NCBI GenBank assembly: GCA_964495085.1
Contig: CAZBUK010000003.1
Span: 11,895 to 75,894, forward strand
Direction: 5' to 3'
Source of the DNA: CAZBUK01 sp964495085
Lineage (GTDB): Bacteria; Bacteroidota; Ignavibacteria; T3Sed10-11
Length of the DNA stretch: 64,000 bases
The notes below the pieces were generated by a model. That model did no database searches. It was not told where the DNA came from and worked only from the letters and a program-made list of their open reading frames with translations. Each line of letters begins with the position of its first letter. Within the stretch, counting starts at the first letter, position 1. The position numbers and the translations under genes are program-made. Below, one piece after another: positions 46,801-54,508 of this stretch.

Positions 46801-46900
46801 TGCGGCAACCAATGTTTCGGCACAGAAAACGATCGGAGGATTTACGAATCAGCAGTTATACGGTCTCACTGCGAACCTCGGATTCCGTTTGAGGTTATAA
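43847..46900 (+). CDS. TonB-dependent outer-membrane receptor 2 (non-SusC type)
   Basis: Outer-membrane importer of 1017 aa. AGGAGG at 43836-43841 fixes the ATG start, although the frame opens at a TTG at 43832. Signal peptide ends FQAGIFAQ. N-terminal carboxypeptidase-regulatory-like domain (GQVIDNETRAPLAGANIIIQ), plug (RIQELPDFNAAQAIARLPGI, VVIRGLAPQFNAIEVGGVKL, DMNANVIGGLVNIELREAP) and barrel (YTQTLARPDFHMLSPRVSF, GNPDLKPAEALNHD), ending LGFRLRL. It matches receptor 1 block for block, so the two are paralogues. It is followed 50 bp later by the T9SS beta-helix protein, again without SusD. Confidence 0.93.
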   Translation: MLPQINTRGNRYSVFLSLLLIFVFQAGIFAQSGTIRGQVIDNETRAPLAGANIIIQGTSLGAATDLNGHYVVRNVPAGSVTIVISYIGYDRITMEITVTANRIIEQDFALRSTLIEGETIVITAQGEGQVSAIQQQIASNKIVNIVSEARIQELPDFNAAQAIARLPGISTLKSSGEDNKVVIRGLAPQFNAIEVGGVKLGATGSTQIGATSQGGTAGNVSSDRSVDLSLITPYMIKSISLYKAITPDMNANVIGGLVNIELREAPSGFRGDVLWQSGYTQKSGQYGNYRTVVSASNRFFNDRLGAYVLLNAESYDRNADNMSAGYRIVQHFRGEGRFSDVAVDNVQLSRFIENRQRYGANLILDYPLPNGSIKLINMFARLRSDFNDHRMVMNYTSNNITFNYREGVNHIDMVLNSLKFEYDLGRVLVDVTAANNSSRNDLPETPRLNYLLAGGIVKTGETPRNTVPEELTQFIAFEERGGADQTVLTQIDLFSSKYRETNRSVNANFTLPFALSTSFSGYFKAGGVFRYENRTMDQETPYVGMGLTSDIQRRMMDALMAEFNVQLPSGQGLFPASTFSSRNSDLLKPFLNDKFGRFLWAGDPTIPVGFARYLSAHREEFAGVGSGPEGAGGWYDGPFQQLANDFEYTERYYAGYLMTEINFLNFMIVGGVRYELNKSEFFAYNMVDARNPPTQVWTETTVYPENEFWLPMVQVRYKPFGWGDVRYAYTQTLARPDFHMLSPRVSFSYDHRNLWTGNPDLKPAEALNHDLIVTLYSNRLGLFSVGGFHKTVSNFSYYTQYAVYEASRMRPGLESVESITERTGNTPQVGAILNTYVNSAYDATVKGIEVDFQTRLWYLPGLLKGIVLGANFTTIQSKATYPWRDTFTILNPNPPPRNIPDVVDSTRTGRLINQPDNIVNTYIGYDYMGFSTRFSYTFIENAMSGIGRFDEQDGFTRDYHRLDISARQKLPFMGMEVYLDLNNLNAATNVSAQKTIGGFTNQQLYGLTANLGFRLRL

Positions 46901-46950
46901 AGAAAATATCTACTGTCATCCAACAATAAACATCCAAGGAGGTATGTACG

Positions 46951-48711
46951 ATGAAACGAATTTCTACAATCATGTGCGTCATGATGATAGCGACAATCTC
47001 GTTATTCGCACAAAAAACCGTTGTACCTGTCCCGAGCGATCTCGGTACCGAAGGGAATCTAAACGCTGCGATTCAGGCTGCAATAGATGCCGGTGAACTG
47101 TCCAATACCATCTTCGAATTAGAGCCGTACGGCTATTATATTCTTTCCAGTTCGATCGTTGTTCCGGCGGGTGAACATCTGGAAATCGTCGGCCCGGTAC
47201 CGGGGACTACGCAAGAAACCTCTCCTCCACAGATATTGTGGACAGCCACGGGCGGAGTTGCGACCGATATGTTAATCGAATCCTACGGGGAAATTACACT
47301 CAAGAATATATGGATCTTGTACGCAAACGCGGCAGGCGATCAGGTCGGGACGACTATTCAGATACAACCGAATCCGAACGGTCCCGAAACGGCCACCTTC
47401 GAGAACGTGATCTTCGATTGGTCTCCCACCCCCTCGAACGCCGGCGGAGCCGTCTCCAATACCTCCGAAGGTCTGATCGCTATATTCAGAAATTGCTATT
47501 TCAAGAATGCCGTCGATTTTCACCTCCGGTATTACGGCAGGGCGCTCTCGTTCCCATACCAGGCCAGGGGATGGCATAACGAATATGTGCTATTTGAGAA
47601 TACTACCTTTGCAAATATCGGGTATGTTTATATGCAGGAGGAAAACAATTGGGGTTCCAATGTCCATTTCAATCACTGTACGTTCCTGAACACAGTCATG
47701 TTTACATTGCAAACCGGATGGTGGTACAAAATGTCCATTACAAACTCCATTTTTGTTAATCCGTTCATGTTTGGTTATATCCCCGCACAGCTCGGTGCAG
47801 ACGGCGAAATGAACGGGAGTTTAATCCGGATCGACAGCGCTGCAACATTCTTGTTTAACGTACCTTTCTCTGAACAGGATCGCCGCATACTGTTTGCACA
47901 CAACAGCCATTATTACGAAGACTGGTTAGTGGATTGGATAGCGAATAACCCGTACGCAAATGCCTTACGTGATGACTTTCGTGCGGATGAGATACCCGTT
48001 CTGCATCCCCCATTAAGCCCCGGGACTCTTGAATTCTTAGATGGATTAGACGACGAGGGCGATAAGCTCTTTCCATATATGAACAAGGTGAATTTTTATG
48101 AGAACGTCAATCCGGGTTTTATCGAACCTCCCACGAATCTCGATGACCTCAAAGACTTTTTAAGGAGAAAGTGGGATGACAACACTCAGAATATGTGGGC
48201 ATATTTTCCCGAGGACGGCGTGAACCAAATGTGGCCCATGAGAGAAGACTTATCCTACACAAACGAAACGTTGCAATCTGCAAGTATAGGCGGATTCCCG
48301 CTGGGAGACCTGTATCGGTGGTGGCCCGAACAATATGCACAGTGGGAAGCTCAAAAGGAAGATGAGTGGGATCGCATTCTGAACTGGCTCGAGACGGGCA
48401 GTGATGAACCGGTGAGCGTCCGTGAAATTACGGGCGGTCAGATTCCGCAGGAATATGTCCTCCGCCAGAATTATCCGAATCCGTTCAACCCGGCCACGGA
48501 GATCGGGTATTCCATCCCTGTAAGCGGCAACGTCTCTTTGAAAGTATTTAATTACCTTGGACAGGAAATAAGATCGCTGTACGATGGTTATCAGGAAGCC
48601 GGTAATTATATCGCTACGTTCGATGCGACAGGCCTGGCAAGCGGTATGTATATATACCAGCTGCAGTCCGAGAGTAAGTCTCTGACGAAAAAATTGATAC
48701 TTTTGAAGTAA
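46951..48711 (+). CDS. T9SS-exported right-handed beta-helix protein, partner of TonB receptor 2
   Basis: A 586-aa surface protein. AAGGAGG at 46936-46942; signal peptide ends ATISLFAQ. Residues 80-300 show beta-helix-like repeats (EITLKNIWILYANAAGD, ATFENVIFDWSP, LIAIFRNCYFKNAVDFHLRY, VHFNHCTFLNTVMF, MSITNSIFVNPFMFGY). Before the sorting domain it has LSYTNETLQSASIGGFPLGDLY and WWPEQYAQWEAQKEDEWD, matching the protein at 29858. The C-terminal T9SS type A domain is NYPNPFNPATEIGYSIPVSG ... SGMYIYQLQSESKSLTKKL. No catalytic motif was found. Same position relative to a TonB receptor as its homologue, so a shared glycan-capture role is inferred. Confidence 0.85.
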   Translation: MKRISTIMCVMMIATISLFAQKTVVPVPSDLGTEGNLNAAIQAAIDAGELSNTIFELEPYGYYILSSSIVVPAGEHLEIVGPVPGTTQETSPPQILWTATGGVATDMLIESYGEITLKNIWILYANAAGDQVGTTIQIQPNPNGPETATFENVIFDWSPTPSNAGGAVSNTSEGLIAIFRNCYFKNAVDFHLRYYGRALSFPYQARGWHNEYVLFENTTFANIGYVYMQEENNWGSNVHFNHCTFLNTVMFTLQTGWWYKMSITNSIFVNPFMFGYIPAQLGADGEMNGSLIRIDSAATFLFNVPFSEQDRRILFAHNSHYYEDWLVDWIANNPYANALRDDFRADEIPVLHPPLSPGTLEFLDGLDDEGDKLFPYMNKVNFYENVNPGFIEPPTNLDDLKDFLRRKWDDNTQNMWAYFPEDGVNQMWPMREDLSYTNETLQSASIGGFPLGDLYRWWPEQYAQWEAQKEDEWDRILNWLETGSDEPVSVREITGGQIPQEYVLRQNYPNPFNPATEIGYSIPVSGNVSLKVFNYLGQEIRSLYDGYQEAGNYIATFDATGLASGMYIYQLQSESKSLTKKLILLK

Positions 48712-48726
48712 CTACATCTCTGCATG

Positions 48727-48755
48727 CGGGCGTATACGATTTAAGTATACGCCCG
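48727..48755 (+). terminator. Hairpin terminator candidate
   Basis: CGGGCGTATAC (48727-48737), 7-base loop, GTATACGCCCG (48745-48755): an 11-bp perfect stem just after the beta-helix gene. The T run that follows is broken (TATGTTTGTG), so termination may be partial, letting transcription reach the surface-protein gene at 48930. Confidence 0.7.
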
Positions 48756-48929
48756 TATGTTTGTGACGTCACAGCACCGCTCGAAACAGATATTCCAAAC
48801 CAAATATTCACTATACGCATACATAAATATAAAGGAGGTGAAAGATTATTCCTGACTGGTTATCGGTATTTCTGTTCGACGTAGATGAATTTCATCCACT
48901 TTCTAACACATTCATATCGGAGGTAATGT

Positions 48930-51917
48930 ATGGAAAGAATTATACATTCGATTCCTATTTTCAAGAACCTGCTATTTACATTCCTGGCGCTTTCATTCGT
49001 AATAGGTATTGGTGTTTCAGTGCAGGCCCAGGAACCTGAGCTGCCGATTCTTATAGATGAATGGGGCTTTATCCCCGGCAGAGTCAATGGATGGCAGATA
49101 TCGGTCGGAGAACCGGGTAATGTGGATCTCACTACCGACACCGGATTTACGGGTGAATGGGCAGGGGTACGCGGGGAATTTGGTCCGGTTACCGTAGAGG
49201 AGGGTCAAGCTCTTATACTCTCAGGGAAACTGGATTTTGTCGGTCAGGGACCGAGCGCCTGGAGCGCTCTCCGCTACGGAGTATTCCGCCAGGATAGCGC
49301 AGGGGTGGTACAGTACGCCGGTACAGACTCATCTCTCTGGTCGGGCAGTGAAGGTTTTTCATATGGCTATATGTTAACAAACCACAGCGGGACGCAGGAT
49401 CGCGTCTCCTGGTCGAACGGGAACGGAAACATCGGTGTCCATCATGGAGGGGTATGGCTCAGCTCGTTTAATAACGATCCTCGATCGCTTGGTGTAATAG
49501 ATCAGCGACTCTTCCGCGCCGAAGCTCCGGAGGGAATGTATGATTTCGCTGTTTCAATTCATACGCAGGATGACGGCAACAATCAGGTCCGGTTCTACCT
49601 GATTCATGAAGACGGAGAATACTGGTTCGGCGGCCTTGTGGTAGATACAACGGGAGTGCCGACGAGTGAGTATAATAGTTTCTGTTTCGCGTTTAACAAC
49701 AGGAACGAAAACCTGACTGAAGTGAAGTTAATTGATGTGTCGGTCAATCTCGACGACCCCATTACGCTCCCCGAACCGCCGCTCGAGATGCCGCCGCATG
49801 ACATCGGCAGAATATTCAATGAAAACCGTCTATTTGAATTATCTTCTCCCGGTCCGGCAAGCGGCCCGTTCTGGTATTTTGCAACCGGGAATACGGTCGG
49901 TTACGATGTCGTGTATGATGACGCGCAGACCGGTGACCGTTCGGTAAGGATCGAATTCGACGATGCTCACGAGGGCAATAGCTGGGATATCGAAGCGGTA
50001 AACGAACCGATTTATCCTGGGGAAAATGACATTATTCGTGCCAGCGTATGGCTCAAAGCCGACACCGATGAGCGTGTGGCAAATCTGTACATCGGTTTGC
50101 CGGATGATTGTGATTTTGAGCGCGTATCGTCACATCAAGTAACGCTGACTGAAGACTGGGCTATGTATCAGATACCCGACTATGTGGTCCAGACGAACGA
50201 TGCGGGCTGTACGGTGAGGTTTGGAATAGAACTAAACTATGAAGAGAACATCGGAGGCGTAATCTCCCTCGACAATGCGATAGTGAGGAAAGTAGGGGAA
50301 CACGATCCGACTAAAGTAGCCACCTGGGGTTTTATCCCCGGCAGAGTCAATGGATGGCAGATATCGGTCGGAGAACCGGGCAATGTGGATCTCACTACCG
50401 ACACCGGATTTACGGGTGAATGGGCAGGAGTACGCGGGGAATTTGGTCCGGTTACCGTAGAGGAGGGTCAAGCTCTTATACTCTCAGGGAAACTGGATTT
50501 TGTCGGTCAGGGACCGAGCGCCTGGAGCGCTCTCCGCTACGGAGTATTCCGCCAGGATAGCGCAGGGGTGGTACAGTACGCCGGTACAGACTCATCTCTC
50601 TGGTCGGGCAGTGAAGGTTTTTCATATGGCTATATGTTAACAAACCACAGCGGGACGCAGGATCGCGTCTCCTGGTCGAACGGGAACGGAAACATCGGTG
50701 TCCATCATGGAGGGGTATGGCTCAGCTCGTTTAATAACGATCCTCGATCGCTTGGTGTAATAGATCAGCGACTCTTCCGCGCCGAAGCTCCGGAGGGAAT
50801 GTATGATTTCGCTGTTTCAATTCATACGCAGGATGACGGCAACAATCAGGTCCGGTTCTACCTGATTCATGAAGACGGAGAATACTGGTTCGGCGGCCTT
50901 GTGGTAGATACAACGGGAGTGCCGACGAGTGAGTATAATAGTTTCTGTTTCGCGTTTAACAACAGGAACGAAAACCTGACTGAAGTGAAGTTAATTGATA
51001 TATCAGTCAATCTCGACGATCCGATTACGCTCCCGAACCCGCCGCTCGAGACCCCGACGCACGATATCGGGAGAATTTTCAATGAAAACCGCAACTTTGA
51101 GCTCTCCAGCCCCGGGGTAACGACCGGCGAGCCGTTCTGGTCGTTCAACATAACACAAGGCGGAGCCAATGCAGAGTTCGCGATCGAACATGGTGATGCT
51201 CAGAACGGCGACCGCGCTCTCAGGATCGACTTCGGTACCTGGAACGGCGCAAGCGACGTATGGCATGTAGAGGCAGTGAACGAACCGTTCTATCCGGAAG
51301 TCGGCGACACAATCCGTGCTACGGTATGGCTTAAAGCGGATACCGACACACGTGTCGCTCGTTTATACCTTGGCTTGCCGGGAGGCAGCTTCCAACGAGT
51401 CCCAGATTGGGGTATGGAAGAAACTGTTACTCTGACAACAGAGTGGGCTATGTACTCCTTCCCCGATTACATGGTTATTCAACGCGATGTCAACCATGCT
51501 CCCGATGGTGCAATGCGATTTGGTATCGAATTGAATCTGGAGGCGAATGACGGCGGTATGATCTGGATTGACAACGCAATCGTGAGAGTCGTGGGCAAAA
51601 TGCCTGTCTCGGTAGAAGTCGACCCGACTATACCGCTCACCTTCGCACTCGAGCAGAACTATCCCAATCCGTTCAACCCGACGACGCAGATCCGGTTTTC
51701 ACTCCCCGATCATGCGGACGTCATACTCGAGGTGTTCGATATCCTCGGCAGACGGGTAGCGACCCTCATCAACAACGAGAACTACGCACCCGGACGCTAT
51801 ACGGTAACATGGGACGCGACGAACAAATCGGGCTTCTCGATCAGCAGCGGTATGTATATCTATCGCATCCAGGCGGGAAGTCATGTAGACATAAAACGGA
51901 TGATGTTCCTTAAGTAA
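48930..51917 (+). CDS. T9SS surface protein with two near-identical tandem modules, probable glycan-binding protein
   Basis: A 995-aa protein with no recognised catalytic domain. GGAGG at 48918-48922; signal peptide ends GVSVQAQ. Architecture: A1 (residues 45-269), B1 (285-455), A2 (466-690), B2 (705-890), T9SS type A domain (from about 905: NYPNPFNPTTQIRFSLPDHA). A modules start WGFIPGRVNGWQISVGEPGN and are identical in protein sequence over 225 residues. B modules (ESSP-like opening FNENR-FELSSPG, VWLKADTD-RVA-LY-GLP, IDNAIVR) are diverged from each other and resemble CBM4/9-type jelly-roll modules. The whole probably anchors xylan at the surface, analogous to SusE/F-like proteins. It lies between the TonB receptor 2 pair and a GH10 xylanase. 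Confidence 0.85.
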   Translation: MERIIHSIPIFKNLLFTFLALSFVIGIGVSVQAQEPELPILIDEWGFIPGRVNGWQISVGEPGNVDLTTDTGFTGEWAGVRGEFGPVTVEEGQALILSGKLDFVGQGPSAWSALRYGVFRQDSAGVVQYAGTDSSLWSGSEGFSYGYMLTNHSGTQDRVSWSNGNGNIGVHHGGVWLSSFNNDPRSLGVIDQRLFRAEAPEGMYDFAVSIHTQDDGNNQVRFYLIHEDGEYWFGGLVVDTTGVPTSEYNSFCFAFNNRNENLTEVKLIDVSVNLDDPITLPEPPLEMPPHDIGRIFNENRLFELSSPGPASGPFWYFATGNTVGYDVVYDDAQTGDRSVRIEFDDAHEGNSWDIEAVNEPIYPGENDIIRASVWLKADTDERVANLYIGLPDDCDFERVSSHQVTLTEDWAMYQIPDYVVQTNDAGCTVRFGIELNYEENIGGVISLDNAIVRKVGEHDPTKVATWGFIPGRVNGWQISVGEPGNVDLTTDTGFTGEWAGVRGEFGPVTVEEGQALILSGKLDFVGQGPSAWSALRYGVFRQDSAGVVQYAGTDSSLWSGSEGFSYGYMLTNHSGTQDRVSWSNGNGNIGVHHGGVWLSSFNNDPRSLGVIDQRLFRAEAPEGMYDFAVSIHTQDDGNNQVRFYLIHEDGEYWFGGLVVDTTGVPTSEYNSFCFAFNNRNENLTEVKLIDISVNLDDPITLPNPPLETPTHDIGRIFNENRNFELSSPGVTTGEPFWSFNITQGGANAEFAIEHGDAQNGDRALRIDFGTWNGASDVWHVEAVNEPFYPEVGDTIRATVWLKADTDTRVARLYLGLPGGSFQRVPDWGMEETVTLTTEWAMYSFPDYMVIQRDVNHAPDGAMRFGIELNLEANDGGMIWIDNAIVRVVGKMPVSVEVDPTIPLTFALEQNYPNPFNPTTQIRFSLPDHADVILEVFDILGRRVATLINNENYAPGRYTVTWDATNKSGFSISSGMYIYRIQAGSHVDIKRMMFLK
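49062..49736 (+). repeat. Tandem module repeat, copy 1 (675 bp)
   Basis: Matches 50325-50999 at an offset of 1263 bp (421 codons). I found only three base differences over 675 bp, all synonymous. Similarity drops sharply on both sides. Confidence 0.95.
50325..50999 (+). repeat. Tandem module repeat, copy 2 (675 bp)
   Basis: Second copy of the 675-bp unit at 49062-49736. The sequence between the copies (B1 module) is not similarly conserved with the sequence after this copy (B2 module), so only the A module is homogenised. Confidence 0.95.
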
Positions 51918-51931
51918 TCTATCCGTAACCG

Positions 51932-51985
51932 GAAGATGGAATCTGTTGTACTCATCCGAAACAGATTCCATCTTCTGACTTTTTT
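51932..51985 (+). terminator. Rho-independent terminator (first of two)
   Basis: GAAGATGGAATCTGTT (51932-51947) pairs perfectly with AACAGATTCCATCTTC (51960-51975); a T run TTTTTT follows after TGAC (51980-51985). A 16-bp stem, 15 bp after the surface-protein stop. Confidence 0.88.
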
Positions 51986-51991
51986 CATCTG

Positions 51992-52022
51992 AAGAGGAGG
52001 AACCGTTCCTCCTCTTTTTTTT
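51992..52022 (+). terminator. Rho-independent terminator (second of two)
   Basis: AAGAGGAGGAA (51992-52002), loop CCG, TTCCTCCTCTT (52006-52016), followed by T residues to 52022. A perfect 11-bp stem with an ideal T tract. It ends only 20 bp before the GH10 start codon at 52043. Confidence 0.9.
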
Positions 52023-52042
52023 CGTATCAAGAAGGCTTCACC

Positions 52043-53725
52043 ATGATAAAATATCTTACTCTATCGATTCTGTTCTCCTCATATCTCTATGCTCAGTCGG
52101 ATGCAATTCAGACCGACGTTCCGGCACTGAAGGACGTATATGCAAAGGATTTTACGATCGGCTGTCTTCTTTCCTATCCCCATATCGGTTTTCAGGACGA
52201 CCCGCCGGTGCCCGGGCAAGGCGCCGTTGTAGCCCCGAACGGCGGTTACCTCATACAGTTTCACATGAACAGCATGTCTCCGGGCAATAATATGAAGGCC
52301 CAGAATACGGTCAATATAAACGCCAGCGCCGCGGCATATAATGCGGCAACAACGGATGAGGAGAGGGATTCCATCAACGTGCATCCCGTCGTTCGTTTCA
52401 ACGGCAACATGATCGCGCAGCTTAACTGGGCGCAGCGCCAGGGATTCGTGTTTCGCGGTCATACGCTTGTGTGGCATAATCAAACTCCCGGTACCGCCTT
52501 CTTCCGAACGGGTTATTCAAGCACAGGTGAACGGCTAAGCCCCGAGCTTATGACCGAACGAATGAGAAATTTTATCGGAGAGGTCATCCGTCTGCTGCAC
52601 GAAGACTGGCCCGGGATGGTGACGGCAATGGACGTCGTCAACGAAGCGGTGGCGGATAACGGGACTTTTCGTACCTCGAACAACGAATGGTACGATACTT
52701 TCGGCGATAATAGCTACGTGCTGAAGGCATTTGAATTTTCACGGGAAGCTACCGAGCTCTACGGCGAAACTCAGATGATGCTCTATTATAACGACTATAA
52801 CACCCATAGTTCAGCCAAAGCCGATGGGATCGTACAACTCCTGACGCCGGTATGGGAAGCCGGATACCTCGACGGTATCGGCATGCAGCACCACGACCAG
52901 AGAACGAGTCCTTCCGCATCCCAATTCATCAGCTCATACGACAAATTTTATCCGATCTGCAGCGAAATGGCGATAACCGAATTGGACGTCAATCCCCAAT
53001 CCGCCATTACCGATTTCATACTGCAACAGCAGGCGAGTCAGTATGCCATGCTGTTCAAGCTGTTTGTCGAGCGCAGCGCCGGATCCGGTCGCGGCAAGAT
53101 TGTCAACGTATCGAAAGACGGTCTGAACGATCAGTATGCATTCGTGGCAAACGCGTCGCTCTGGGATGCCGACAATCAGGTCAAGCCCGCATTCTGGGCG
53201 GCGGTGAATGTCGGTATTCATTACCATGCGTTGGATTCGCTTATCACACATGCGGAAACGCTCGTCGAGACCGACTATACGCCCGAGACATGGTTGATGT
53301 TCACGGATTCGCTCGAAGCGGCTGAAGATGCTATGGCGCAAAATTATTCCTATATGGATTCCGCCGCAGATGCGCTTCAAAACGCGCGTGAAGCGTTGGA
53401 ACTTGCCTATCAGGGTCTGATCTTAACGAACTATGCCGGAGAGGCTGATCGCGGAGTCCCGGAATCGTATCATCTTGAACAGAACTTCCCCAATCCGTTT
53501 AACCCGGCGACCCGGATCGGCTACTCGATTCCGCAAGCCGGCAACGTTTCGCTCAAAGTATACAATCTGCTCGGACAGGAGGTCGCGACGGTGTTCGAAG
53601 GATTTCAATCCGCGGGAAATTACTCGTTTACATTCGACGGCGCCGGACTCGCCGGCGGGGTGTACCTGTACCGGCTGCAGGTTAATAATTTCGTAGAGAC
53701 AAAAAGGTTGGTTCTGGTCAAATAA
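52043..53725 (+). CDS. T9SS-exported GH10 endo-1,4-beta-xylanase (copy 1)
   Basis: Cuts the xylan backbone at the cell surface. 560 aa; signal peptide MIKYLTLSILFSSYLYAQ. The GH10 barrel spans about residues 25-395 with FRGHTLVWHNQTPG, AMDVVNEAVADNG (acid/base Glu201), YNDYNTHSSAKADG, GIGMQHHDQRTSPS and MAITELDVNPQS (nucleophile Glu313). A helical linker (LETDYTPETWLMFTDSLEAAEDA) precedes the T9SS type A domain NFPNPFNPATRIGYSIPQAG ... LYRLQVNNFVETKRLVLVK. It is the first enzyme after the two tandem terminators and has AAGAAGG just upstream of the ATG. There is hardly room for an independent promoter, so expression by read-through is likely. Confidence 0.95.
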   Translation: MIKYLTLSILFSSYLYAQSDAIQTDVPALKDVYAKDFTIGCLLSYPHIGFQDDPPVPGQGAVVAPNGGYLIQFHMNSMSPGNNMKAQNTVNINASAAAYNAATTDEERDSINVHPVVRFNGNMIAQLNWAQRQGFVFRGHTLVWHNQTPGTAFFRTGYSSTGERLSPELMTERMRNFIGEVIRLLHEDWPGMVTAMDVVNEAVADNGTFRTSNNEWYDTFGDNSYVLKAFEFSREATELYGETQMMLYYNDYNTHSSAKADGIVQLLTPVWEAGYLDGIGMQHHDQRTSPSASQFISSYDKFYPICSEMAITELDVNPQSAITDFILQQQASQYAMLFKLFVERSAGSGRGKIVNVSKDGLNDQYAFVANASLWDADNQVKPAFWAAVNVGIHYHALDSLITHAETLVETDYTPETWLMFTDSLEAAEDAMAQNYSYMDSAADALQNAREALELAYQGLILTNYAGEADRGVPESYHLEQNFPNPFNPATRIGYSIPQAGNVSLKVYNLLGQEVATVFEGFQSAGNYSFTFDGAGLAGGVYLYRLQVNNFVETKRLVLVK

Positions 53726-54087
53726 GTTCGTGAGGAATCGAATACAATAAATTCAACGGGACGAACTCAATATTCATAGTATCATTGCTGCCGGAAAATG
53801 AGTATTGTGGTAATGGAGCATATAATGGGCAACTCCGCCTAAGCGGGGTAGAAGCTGTCGAAGCCTGACATGGAAAATAGATTTCCACCGTTCGATTTTA
53901 AAATGATATTATGGTCGGCTTATTGCTGAAACATTGCTACTAAGGTCGTCGGTTTTATATAATTTTTGTATCCCGGATCACCTCCACCTCAAATCGACGA
54001 GACATTGAACGGCCTTATGTAATCCGTCAACCTTGGTAGTACAGCCGTACCTCCCAGCCATCAGCATCCTTCAAAAAAGGATACATC
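53726..54087. other. Intergenic stretch without a gene
   Basis: 362 bp between the GH10 gene and the signal-peptide remnant at 54088. I see no coding sequence and no clear terminator here. Confidence 0.45.
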
Positions 54088-54359
54088 ATGTTCTTCAGAA
54101 GACACAGAAAATACCATATATGGAGACTCACCGCTCTATCTATAGCATTATTACATACAGCAACGTTCCACCCGCAACTTATCGCTCAAAGTGTACAATG
54201 TTTTGGGACAGAATGTAACGACGTTATTCGAGGGGTTCCGGGAAGCGGGAAGGTACGTATCTGAATTTGACGGTTCCGGTCTGGCAAGCGGTATATACCT
54301 GTATAGATTACAAACAGACGGATTTATTGAAACAAAGAGGCTCGTATTGACAAAGTCAG
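54088..54359 (+). pseudogene. Remnant of a T9SS-secreted protein gene (signal peptide joined out of frame to sorting domain)
   Basis: ATG at 54088, preceded by AAAAAAGG, opens a frame reading MFFRRHRKYHIWRLTALSIA and ending LIAQ, a convincing signal peptide. It then passes into nonsense and stops. From about 54176 another frame encodes NLSLKVYNVLGQNVTTLFEG ... SGIYLYRLQTDGFIETKRLV, the back two thirds of a T9SS type A domain, lacking the NYPNPFNP block. The join lies at GCTCAAAGTG, where GCTCAA suits both the Ala-Gln cleavage site and the Ser-Leu-Lys of the domain. The normal stop after the terminal Lys is also missing, and the frame runs into a dispersed repeat. The catalytic part is gone. 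The sorting domain most resembles that of the GH10 upstream. Confidence 0.75.
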
Positions 54360-54394
54360 AAATCAAGGAAGAGTTTATCGGGGGAGAAAACACA

Positions 54395-54488
54395 TTGAAC
54401 ACAGATGATACAGATTGGACTGATCTACGCTGTTTTTTTAAAATAAAATCTGTGAAAATCAATGCGGTTTCTGTGTCTTCAGTGTTCT
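54395..54488. repeat. Imperfect palindromic dispersed repeat
   Basis: The left half reads TTGAACACAGATGATACAGA and the right half is its imperfect reverse complement ending TGTGTCTTCAGTGTTC. The same wording (TTGAACACTGATGACACTGA) recurs at 56112-56156. This matches the style of intergenic CACAGATT/AATCTGTG repeats common in environmental bacterial genomes. It provides the apparent C-terminus of the sorting-domain remnant. Confidence 0.65.
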
Positions 54489-54508
54489 CATTAAAAAGGA
54501 GGTAATTC

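Noticed and set aside
48762..48773. TGTGACGTCACA as a CRP-type site
   Set aside because: CRP sites need TGTGA and TCACA six bases apart; here they are two apart. A 12-bp palindrome is expected by chance several times in 64 kb.
49062..50999. CRISPR or phage-type repeat
   Set aside because: The repeats are long, in frame and coding, with no spacers. No CRISPR array, tRNA, rRNA, integrase or transposase was seen anywhere in the window.
54191..54505. Intact small gene of 104 codons
   Set aside because: Its N-terminal half is a truncated T9SS domain without the front block, and its C-terminal half is translated dispersed repeat, so it is a remnant.
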